Source: Spongilla lacustris (lineage: Eukaryota > Porifera > Demospongiae > Spongillida > Spongillidae). Taken from it: a stretch of 64,000 nucleotides of DNA. Shown one piece after another: positions 55,234 through 64,000 of this stretch. The stretch covers positions 395,061 through 459,060 of the forward strand of contig OX442434.1 of the NCBI GenBank assembly GCA_949361645.1. Reading direction: 5' to 3'. The notes below the pieces were generated by a model that was not told the origin of the DNA, made no database searches, and saw nothing but the letters and a program-made list of their open reading frames with translations. Positions within the stretch are counted from its first letter, which is position 1. The number at the start of each line of letters is the position of its first letter. A program made the translations under genes and the position numbers.

Positions 55234-58200
55234 ATGTTTAGATGGTCTCGGGCGACCTTGATAGGTCAAGGAATGGACGAGGACAACGGGTTCTCAAGGC
55301 CAACCAAAGTGTCGCAACGCGTCCTTTATGCTCTTCTATTTACTCTTATCGTGGTCCTGGTGGTCTACCTATTACCATGTCGCTCGGGCAACCAAAACAT
55401 TAACGTCTACATCGCCGACGAGGCTTCGGTATTTTTTGTGTACAATTCTACCTACCCGCTCAGTTCACCCACAGGTTAGCAGTTATCAATATGGCACTAC
55501 CTTTGTTTTTACGGGTAGGACGACAGCTTGCACGTTACTGTGCGCGGGAAGGTTTTTTCTTTTTCTTTTCCGTTGTTTTTAAATTAGAAGTGACGTGCGT
55601 TTGTGCACGCTGTCCATGGGTGTTATACACACACACACACACACCATACACACACAAACACACACACAAACACACACGCACACACACACACACACGTTCC
55701 CACACACACACACACGCTCACACGCACACACACACTCACACGCACATATTCACACGCACGCTCGCTCTTATGCAGTAACCGCCAAAGGGACGGAATACAG
55801 AATTGCCATTGTTGCTGATATGGACGAAAATTCGAAGGTAAAAGTCGATTGTCAGGTCCCGTAGACATGACTATTCTTTTGTAGAGTACACAAGAGACTC
55901 ACACGTGGAACAGTTATTTGAAGACTGGCATTATCACGCTGCACAGTGACGGGACTGTTTCGGTGGAGTGGGAACGAGAGGTAACGGGTGCCCTATGGTG
56001 TGCTTTACGTGCTAACGTTTTCAAAACTTCCAGACGAAGCTGGCTTCACACATATCGGAGAAGGGCAGGGGTGTTGAGCTGTCTGAACTGGTAGTATTCA
56101 ATGGACGGCTGTACACAGTGGATGACAGGTCGGGAATAGGTAAGTGGAAGTGTTGAGTGTGCACCATATATACTGTGCTTGGTTTTGGTGAAGTGGGAAG
56201 GTGGGCAGGAAGGTGGGCACTTGAGGTGCCATAAACCTGCACAATCAAATTCCATGGCCCTCAGTGTTCAAATCCCATGGCCCACACTAGGAGTTCAGAC
56301 CCCATGGACCCATGCACTGTATGGCCCACACTTTCAAATGTTTGGATATTTAAAAGTATTCAGCCCCACTGGGTGTTCAGAACAGATGGAACCCTAACAA
56401 TAGAGAGGCTCCCAAGTCCACGAGTCCCCAGACTGCACAAGCCATGGTAGCATTGGCTATTGTGTTAAAATCTAATGACTCACACTTGGTGTTCCAAAGT
56501 TATTAAGTACTTGCCAATTTGATTGTTGTTCAATGCATTTTTTTTTATTAAGCAGGGGGGGGGGGTGCAAGAAAAACTGTGATGAATAGGACTTTAAAGA
56601 AAAAAGAAACGAGGGATTGCTTTGGATTTACACAGGAGTAGCATTAATCTATTCCTCCCAGCCACAAGACTTCACTGAGATCCCACACATAATCGCTAGA
56701 AACTTTAAAAACCGGCAGTGATGGATTTAACGTTTAACCCTCGGTGGTTATTTATTTGGTTAGCAATAGGAAATAACCACCAGGGGGTTAAATATTAAAT
56801 CCATCACTGCCGGTTTTACAAGTTTCTAGCGATTATGTGGGGGATCTCAGTGAAGTCCTGTGGCTGGAAGGAATAGATTAATGCCACGAAACAAAAAAAG
56901 ATACAAAACACAATGGACGTGGGGTGGTATAAACATTGCATCATCAGTGATCTAGCAATAGTTGATTCTTCACCCAGAAGAAAGAGGAATGTGTTGATAG
57001 AATTCAAAGGCTATTTCATTCTAGTGGGTGAAGAATCACATTTATATCTGCATGCGAATACTTACACATAAGTCAGTTGAAATTACACTGCACAATAACA
57101 TTTCTGTAGTGTTTGAGGTGGTGGATGGAAGTACCCTTGTCCCCTGGGTGATCCTGGAGGATGGCCCCGGGCGTGTGAACAAGGGCTTCAAGGGAGAGTG
57201 GATGACTGTGAAGGATAAGAACCTGTATGTGGGAGGTCTGGGCAAAGAATGGACATCACAAAGTGGGGTGAGTGTGTGGTGTGTATGTGTGGTACGTCAT
57301 GACTGCCCTCTTTACAGGAGTACATCAATGACCATCCTCAGTATGTCAAGGTGGTAAGCCCCTGGGGTCATGTGACACACGTCCCCTGGGTACAGAGGTA
57401 CATTCTCAGAGGTACATTCTCATGAAGCAAGCGGCAGGCATCCAGGCACCAGGGTTAGGCCTGCTGGTTTTTTTTATTAACCATAAATAATGCTTAATGC
57501 TTTCAGGTATGTTATTCATGAGGCGGGCTGTTGGAGCAGTGTACACAAGCGCTGGTTCTTTCTACCTCGGAGGGCCAGCCAGGAGAGGTAACGTTGCATT
57601 TTTTGCATGCAGTTTGCCCTTTTATTTGCCTCCTTTTCCCCGCCACCTCACCTGGTAATCCCTGCTGGGGCAGCTACAATGATGTGGAGGACGAGCACAG
57701 GGCCACTAACCTCGTGATCACAGCTGATGAAGACTTCAAGGATCTCAAAGTTTCTCAGATGGGCGTATCCTCCCTTGTTTGCTAATCCAAGTGCCTGTCC
57801 AATTAACCTAGCAGCCATGAGCACAGTGGTCATCCTTGACAAGCCAAAGCCCCTTAATGTTTACCACGGTTTCAGCTCTTTCAAGTTCATACCGGGTACC
57901 CAGGACTCGATCATCTTGGCACTCAAGTCTGAAGAGAACAAGGGCCAGATTGCATCATGTATCCACCCCAGTTATATGCATAGTGGGAGAGGGGAGGGGG
58001 AAGGGAGGGGAGGGGGAGGGGAGGGGAGGGAAGACTCCACAAATGGACCCTTTTCTATATACTGCACTCTATAGGTTAGGGAATGATTGTCAAATTCCTT
58101 CAGTTTCAAGTTCTATTCTGATTTGTCTTGAACTGTTAAGACATCACCTCCAATTTGTTAACATTCACAATCGTGTGTTTTGCACGATAAACCTTTCCTG

Positions 58201-58675
58201 TAGTGAGCATCTGTACAGCATTTAGTCTGTGGGTCTTCAGCCCTCCCCCCCCCCCCCCCCCCCCCCCCTGTTCTGGAAACAAAGATGCCAACCAAAGCTA
58301 TTTAAGTGTATATTCACTTTGTTATCCTCACTTTGTCTTCTAAGTTGTCTTCACTTAGTTACTTTCACTTTCCCAATTCCACTATCAATTTCTTTTCAAA
58401 ACTCATTCGGGGAGATGCAAAAAGATGGAAGTTAATGATTTATTGAGGGAAATGTCCAAATACATGCACTTTTTCATAGCAGTTAGATGAATTTGGTTAA
58501 CAGTTATGTCAGAGCCTTAACCCTGCAAGATATTATGGCGTTTGACCTGCAAGGGAACACAAGGATGAGTGAGCAAAAGGTTGGCAACGTCAAGTAAGCT
58601 GTACACACCTTGTGGTGCATGGGACATTACTGTATCTTCCCTCTGTGAAGGTTTGAAGGACTTGAATTCATTTGA
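55234..58675 (+). CDS. CANT1: Soluble calcium-activated nucleotidase 1 (apyrase), possibly disrupted
   Basis: Type II membrane Ca-dependent nucleoside diphosphatase of the ER/Golgi. Exons: 55234-55474, 55776-55837, 55885-55980, 56034-56139, 57110-57267, 57318-57353, 57410-57453, 57507-57587, 57674-57764, 57850-57958, 58530-58593, 58651-58675; 1113 nt in frame, 370 aa (human 401). The N-terminus has one membrane segment ([19 protein letters not shown]). Family blocks: [83 protein letters not shown] and a FEGLEFI end. Between 57353 and 57410 the sequence still looks like coding DNA of the family, but a 14-bp tandem duplication (57394-57421) breaks the frame. Treating 57354-57409 as a 56-nt GT-AG intron restores it at the cost of about 14 conserved residues. 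Confidence 0.92.
56640..57055. mobile_element. Foldback MITE and adjacent small hairpin in CANT1 intron 4
   Basis: About 56645-56757 (AGCATTAATCTATTCC... to TAACCACCGAGGGTTA-like) is inverted at about 56770-56886. The arms are over 100 bp with roughly 90 percent match and a short loop at 56758-56770. A second hairpin, TGATTCTTCACCC with its inverse, spans about 56962-57048. No coding content. Confidence 0.8.
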
Positions 58676-58900
58676 AAACGACGACGAATTTTAAACACCA
58701 CTATTTTCTGTACATGTATGTTGCTAATGACAAACTGGCCCCAATATAAACAACCTCAAATGTAGTACTTCACTATATAGTACAGCAATCACAACCTAAT
58801 GACACACTTCTAAGTTTCACATTTTTACACAACAAAAAGAGAAAAACAAAATCGTAAAACCCAATGCTGAAACTAAAGGTAGTCTCTAGTCCTTCTTGCA

Positions 58901-60574
58901 TCACATTGTGGTAAGAGACAGCTGATGAGTGTAGTCATACTCTATGGTGGGGATAACAGCTTGCACAAACTTGAGGAACACCATCAGATAGCTACAAAGA
59001 AAGTCAAAGAACATGGTACATGTAGAGGTGTGGATGGACAAGAGAAACCACACAACATGGAAATGATTGCTTGTCTGGTAACCAATTGTGTCCAAAAACA
59101 TACACATGACTTTCCATTAACTAAAAAGGATACGAGTGCACCTCAAGTTGACGCCCATCCTCCTCAATCATGGTCATGATCTTCTTCATAACCTCAGCAT
59201 GTCTAGGCAGAGGTGGTAATGCAAGAATGGGGTGTGGTTGGCAGGTCACATGCTCACCTGCATGGGTGCACTGATGCTCGGTGTGGAGGTGGAAGGTGTG
59301 GGTGTGGCTCCAGGGTCACAGTCTTGTTGAGGTGGTCCTGCACACAAATATACGTTATCAGAAATGCAACAGATGATGTAGTTCTATGACTTGCAAGACT
59401 TGTATTAGGGGCAATGGCCTCCACACAAACCTGACTGATATCTTCGTACATCTGCTCGGGAGATAAAGGTTGCTTGTTTTCATCATATCCGAACAGCCAA
59501 AGACGAGGTGTGCGGTAGTAGTTGTCATAGGTGATGTTCAGGTCGTATGTTCTTGTCTGAAGAATACTCTGGACCTCCTGTTGCTTGGCAGCTTCAGGGA
59601 TACTGGTTTTGTGTACCTCAAGTGTGCCCTGCAGTACGTTGTGGTAACGGGGTGGGGTACATGTGTAAAAGCAATTGTTGTCAGTGATGGGCAATAGTTG
59701 TGCGTAATTACAGGGTCTTCCTCCTTGAACTCATCTATGTTCATCACAGGCTCTGAGTCCGAATCGTCATCTTCAGTATTGCCTGCACCAATCAGCAAAT
59801 GGGCTTGGGGAGGAGGTGGAGCTTTCTGGGGGGCGGGGGGGGGGGGGCAAGCAAGATCAATTGAGCTTTGGTTGCAGGACAGAAGCAATCACCTTCTTAT
59901 CATTCAGCACCATATCCTGAACCTTTTCCTGCACACTTTCAACTAAAATTCAACATATTCAGCACACAATTTTGCACATTGCTAATGGCTACCTCCATGG
60001 TGAGTGTCCACCCAACCCTCTTCATCCTGGTTGTCAAATTTAATGATCTTTTCATTGTCAGAAGTGACGTTCATTTGATGACAGCGTCTATAGCATGGTA
60101 CTGTGTGTATGTGTGTGCAGTTTGTGGTATTGTGTAGGATGTGATATGCATGTGGTATTGTGTAGGAGGGTGTGATGTGTAGGAGGGTGTGGTTACATGT
60201 ATAGTGGGTACACAACACATACGCGCTTCCCATACCATTTTTTGTGACCAAAAACTGCTTATCAGAGGGTAGGTAATCCTTTCTTTGCTCTGGGACTCCA
60301 CTTTCCCTACACCAGCATACTGTGATCAAGGACGTCAATGTCAGCTTGCTACTCACCAACTCCAAGTAGGACATTGGTACACAAGATAGTTTCCCGCCGC
60401 AACAAACTCATCTGGAGTCAACATACCAGTCTCCCTGAACTTGGACTCCTGCCGAACGCATGCAACTAAATTTTAGGTAAGCGTGTTGACGAGAGACCTC
60501 ACTTTCATTACGGGAGCCAGCTTCTCCAAAGTACGCAAACCCATACTTTTCACAGCGCTAACTAACCCAGCCAT
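58901..60574 (-). CDS. ATG3: Ubiquitin-like-conjugating enzyme ATG3 (autophagy E2)
   Basis: E2-like enzyme that transfers ATG8/LC3 to phosphatidylethanolamine. Ten exons on the minus strand: 60574-60503, 60448-60357, 60306-60236, 60100-59993, 59942-59893, 59825-59712, 59628-59431, 59337-59258, 59202-59134, 58991-58901; 945 nt in frame give 314 aa, equal to human ATG3. Landmarks: [19 protein letters not shown] near the N-terminus, [26 protein letters not shown], an acidic flexible region (EDDDSDSE), [27 protein letters not shown], and the catalytic-cysteine motif HPC in SVHPCRHAEVM. It ends [19 protein letters not shown] as in the family. Exon 1 ([19 protein letters not shown]) gives an amphipathic N-terminal helix. 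The coding ends of ATG3 and CANT1 converge 225 bp apart. Confidence 0.97.
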
Positions 60575-61727
60575 CTTAATTCCTGCCAAGCAAGCAATAA
60601 ATAAATGTCACGGATAATTAGTAAACTGTGTTAACGGGTGGTGCCTATATTTAGAAAGAATTAATGGTAACCATAACCTTTGGAGTAAATTTACATCAAG
60701 GTAGGCTAGCCTGGCACCTATGGCCATATTTGACGACCATACAGAAGCCATACAGAAACAATTTCTAGAGCTCCCAGACCAACCACTTCGATGATCCGCC
60801 TTGTAGAAGTAAATAATCGACGCTACGTCATTAGTGGGTTGGGTACGAGACCGTGGCAATCTGATCCTCACCTCTAAGCGTGTTACTTAGTGATCGTGGT
60901 CTGTTCAGTGCTCGAGTCGAGGGTAAGCCGAAACGTGCATATAACGTTTTCAGACAATAGCTCGACTATCTATCTTTAAGCGGATGGGCTAGTATTACGT
61001 CACTCAATTACAAAAAAAATGGCGCGATCAGAGATTTTACAGTTTGACGGTATTGCGAGAACGCTTTATTTGTACACGATTCGAAATAAAATAAAATTAG
61101 TCGGCCTGTCGAAAAAATGCCACCCGGGCTTGTACTTTAGTTAGGCCTACAAAAGGGCAATGCGTCATTTGTACCTGCTATTTTGCGTACCGGTACACAC
61201 ACATGGAGCGGTCCGAACATGTCGTACAATGGGTTGCGTGACGTCACGCACTTACGTGGCCAGTCGTCGAGTGATAGATCTACTTCTCACTAAGAATTGC
61301 CAGCCTAGTTGTGCCGTCATAGTGTGTAAAAGTAGTGGTGACGTGGAAAAACTCCTGGAGTGTCTTCTACAGGATTCCTACTGACCAAAGTCTGCCTACT
61401 CAGTACTGATGGAAGAATTTCAACTCATTTCAACCAGAACATGTCATGAATTTTGTAACTTGATCATAAGTTACTATCAGTACAGTAGGCAGTTTTTGGT
61501 AGTCCCCTATCCATAATCTTCCACGAGATCTTCAATTGTTCGATGAGCGGCTGACGTGATATTTGCGTTGATACCGTTGATGACATGATGAATTAAGCGG
61601 CAGTAAAAATGAACATTTCAATGAACATTGAAGCCATTGAACACGATGTATGCACGAGTCCAGTGTTATAAATATAGTCTGAAGCATTCAATTATATAAT
61701 GACACACGGGCCACGGAAGGGTCTGTT
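60575..61727. other. Upstream flank of ATG3 with a transposon relic
   Basis: 60705-60860 carries TAGCCTGGCACC-like and GGGTACGAGACC ends resembling the TIR signature at 15-17.8 kb, so a decayed relative of that family is likely. The rest shows no gene apart from the THAP-like relic listed separately. Confidence 0.45.
61297..61475 (+). pseudogene. Possible THAP-type zinc-finger relic, frameshifted
   Basis: One frame reads CQPSCAVIVCKSSGDVEKLL and stops; one base over, it continues VFYRIPTDQSLPTQY, a stop, then WKNFNSFQPEHVMNF. C-x4-C spacing followed by an FxRIP block and a W fits the start of a THAP domain, common in P-element-like and other transposon-derived genes. The frameshift and in-frame stop point to a dead copy. 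The match is short and judged by eye. Confidence 0.35.
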
Positions 61728-63230
61728 TCAGTGAGGAACCACTCTTCTGTTGAGGGCCATGAAGTAGACTTGACTGCTACTGGAAGATCGAATTGAAGCA
61801 AAGAACACCTGAAAATGAAGACAATTGGGTTAAGGCACATGCACAAACATAGCACACACATAGCACCATGCCATATTGGGTTAAGGCACAGCTTCCAAGG
61901 CATGAACACACCAAACTTCACTCCAAGCTGTGCATACAAGCTTCTTTATTGGATTAGTGCAATGGGGGCGAGGTTACATGACGACCATAACCATGACAAC
62001 CTATGATAAGCCTCAGCAATTTGTGCCATACTAATGGTATATTATTGTACACTAATATGTATATTAATGAATTATTAATGCCTATGGTACTTCAGTCATG
62101 TAAAATATGATATAGCTAGGTACAGTTGTGTGTTAGTATTTGTAACCTTATCATTTCGTTCACACAGGAACTTCAGCTTTTGAGTCTTTTTGTGCATGAA
62201 CACGCCATCCAACTGACCACTCTCCACAGATCGAATCTCAATGGCCTTAGATCCCCAGCCCATCACATGGGTGTCTCCAATTAGAGCTAATGGTAATGTG
62301 ATGGATAGGAGTGATATTATGGTTACAGAAAGGTGAGGAGAGGGTGAGGAAGGAATGGGGAGGAGAGGGTGAGGAAGGAATGGGATATACTACATACCAA
62401 CAGATGAAGGTAATTCTCCCCACTGAAGTCTGGTATCCTTGGAAACACTTCCATTGGAGTTAATATAGACCCCCTCATCTTTGGGGAAAGAAAGGTAGTC
62501 TTGTGAAACACACAAGTAGGAGAAAAGGGGGGGGGGGGGGGGAGGAAAGGAAGGAGGGGAGAAGGAAGAAGGGAGGGGAGGAGGAAGAGGGGATGGAGAA
62601 GGAAGGGGAAGGGGAGGGGAGGGGAAGGGGAGGGAGGGAGGAGGAAAGGAGCTACTTACTGTCATAACATAGGAGGAACTCTGCAGTACTGCCCTTTGGA
62701 AGAGCGATGATGGCATATGGATGAATTGAGCTGCGTGGACCCTAAAGATGCAAAACATATTCAGAAGTAAAATTGCAAGTGTGTATGCACCAAGTGGGTA
62801 GCCTGAGGGATATACATGTGGGTCTGTAATGGTCTGAGGGATATACATGTGGGTCTGTATGGTCTGAGGGATATACATGTGGGTCTGTATGGTCTGAGGG
62901 ATATACATGTGGGTCTGTATGGGTCTGAGGGATATACGTGTGGGTCTGTATGGTCTGAGGGATATACGTGTGGGTCTGTAATGGTCTGAGGGATATACAT
63001 GTGGGTCTGTATGGTCTGAGGGATATACATGTGGGTCTGTATGGTCTGAGGGATATACATGTGGGTCTGTATGGTCTGAGGGATATACATGTGGGTCTGT
63101 ATAGTCTGAGGGATATACGTGTGGGTCTGTATGGTCTGAGGAATATACGTGTGGGTCTGACATACAGCCTGAGGTATGTACAAGTCTTGAACAGTTCCAG
63201 TGTCCAAGTCAATGGAGTGGAAGCCTGTGT

Positions 63231-63281
<51 letters not shown>

Positions 63282-63795
63282 TGTGTGTGTGTGTGTGACA
63301 GAAGCTATACTATGACAATGCCTTAAAAAGTGGCTCCACAGTACCAATAGTGGAAGCATAGAGGACTCTGGACCCTCCAGCCATCTCATAGGCCATGTCT
63401 ACCAAGATGGGCTTCATGGGTAAGTCAGAAAATGTCTTTGAAAGGAAAGGAGAGAAGGGTGTGCATCATTTGGAGAGTACCCAAAGGGAAGAGGGTGCAC
63501 ATCAATTGGAGTAGCCAAAGGGGAGTGGGTGCACATCAGTAGTTACCTTGAAGGACATGAATTTTGAATATGGTTTCTGTGCCCAAGCAAACACTTCAAC
63601 AGAGGTCTTGGTCCCAATGACCAGAAACTTCATCTTATCTTGCTGAACTGATGGGCACAAAAGTCAACACCATGAGGTGTGCTATCACATGATGACACCA
63701 GTTGTCATGGCAATATACTCACTGGCTTTGTAATGGACACACTGTTCCATCTCGCCAACAGTTATAAAGCCATTTCGTGTCCGTTGGCCATCCAA
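61728..63795 (-). CDS. MAP4K4-like: C-terminal CNH domain of a MAP4K4/TNIK/MINK (Misshapen) Ste20-family kinase, 5' part off window
   Basis: Exons in the window, coding order on the minus strand: 63795-63723, 63647-63547, 63435-63345, 63224-63166, 62741-62660, 62478-62398, 62286-62147, 61808-61728, all phase-compatible and ending in a stop. They encode the citron-homology (CNH) beta-propeller end: [136 protein letters not shown]. The last three blocks closely match TNIK/MINK1/MAP4K4. The kinase domain and upstream exons lie beyond base 64000. Which of the three vertebrate paralogues it equals cannot be said; invertebrates usually have one. Confidence 0.92.
62515..62650. repeat. Purine-rich GGAAGGGGAGG repeats
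   Basis: G-run plus loose 8-15 bp purine repeats between two CNH exons; a pyrimidine tract on the coding strand before the exon starting at 62478. Confidence 0.85.
62806..63165 (-). repeat. 29-30 bp minisatellite derived from a CNH exon/intron border
   Basis: About twelve copies of GTCTGAGGGATATACATGTG joined to GGTCTGTATG. On the coding strand each unit resembles the exon end (TACATACCTCAG) plus the following intron start, and the array begins right at the exon donor (63165). Confidence 0.8.
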
Positions 63796-63980
63796 CTGCA
63801 GTGTGAGGGTGGGGAGGGTGGAGGTGATAGTGGGATGTGTAACCCTCTATCCCAGTACACACCCACACCATCCCAGCACACACATCATCCCAATACATAC
63901 TCACACCATCCCAGTACACACTCACATCATCCCAATACACACTCGCATCATCCCAGTACACACTCACACCATCCCAGCAG
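63228..63980. repeat. GT microsatellite and 26-bp repeats near the right edge
   Basis: 63229-63297: (GT)n ending at the acceptor of the exon that starts at 63224. 63855-63978: about five copies of CCATCCCAGTACACACTCAC-type units upstream of the first CNH exon in the window. Confidence 0.9.
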
Positions 63981-64000
63981 GGTCAAACCATCTATTGTGA

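Noticed and set aside
55623..55868. CA/GT frames before CANT1 exon 2 and similar frames at 13742-14098, 33232-33906 and 47160-47766
   Set aside because: Dinucleotide microsatellites are stop-free in several frames; no gene content.

Overview
This is nuclear DNA from an animal with short introns and many genes. Each long gene is cut into many small exons. The minimal introns are about 50-60 nt with GT-AG ends, and the gene set is metazoan (FNDC3, PRKX, EFHC2, CANT1, MFSD1, a Misshapen/TNIK-type kinase). The compact layout resembles sponges or another early-branching invertebrate, but the sequence alone does not fix the phylum. No prokaryotic feature, CRISPR array, rRNA or tRNA was recognised.

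Layout. 1-4.1 kb: mitochondrial carrier of the SLC25A14/A30 type (minus; last exon lies off the left edge). 5.3-6.5 kb: ribosomal protein eL33/RPL35A (minus), head-to-head with mitochondrial elongation factor G GFM1 (plus, 6.8-12.7 kb). 13.4-14.7 kb: PGAP2/FRAG1-like GPI-anchor factor (minus). 15-17.8 kb: a nest of DNA transposons, including a MULE-like element with about 230-bp inverted repeats and a perfect 9-bp target duplication. 17.8-23.3 kb: no recognisable gene, mostly minisatellite, with a few candidate exons. 23.3-34.5 kb: two tandem copies of the lysosomal MFS transporter MFSD1 (minus). 34.6-38.5 kb: PRKX/PKA-type kinase (plus), head-to-head with MFSD1 copy B. 39.2-44.0 kb: EFHC2 (minus), head-to-head with FNDC3 (plus, 44.2-55.1 kb). 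55.2-58.7 kb: apyrase CANT1 (plus). 58.9-60.6 kb: ATG3 (minus). 61.7-63.8 kb onward: C-terminal CNH-domain exons of a MAP4K4/TNIK/MINK kinase (minus; the gene continues past the right edge).

I rebuilt the exon structures by hand from splice sites, reading phase and family similarity. Ten genes or gene parts splice into unbroken reading frames: GFM1 725 aa, ATG3 314 aa, EFHC2 738 aa, FNDC3 1036 aa, PRKX 350 aa, PGAP2-like 246 aa, RPL35A 112 aa, MFSD1 A and B about 497 and 488 aa, and 275 codons of the carrier. CANT1 stays open only if a 56-nt intron-like stretch is removed.

The most unusual property is the tandem repeats. Introns are either minimal or swollen by micro- and minisatellites, and the repeats sit against splice sites. 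In at least eight introns the repeat unit contains the exon edge plus the splice site itself, giving arrays of duplicate 5' or 3' splice sites. Elsewhere several-hundred-base CCCT, CTCC or GT tracts form the pyrimidine tract of the 3' splice site. The genes belong to ordinary housekeeping pathways (mitochondrial translation and transport, lysosome/autophagy, GPI anchors, cilia, kinase signalling) and do not form one functional system.
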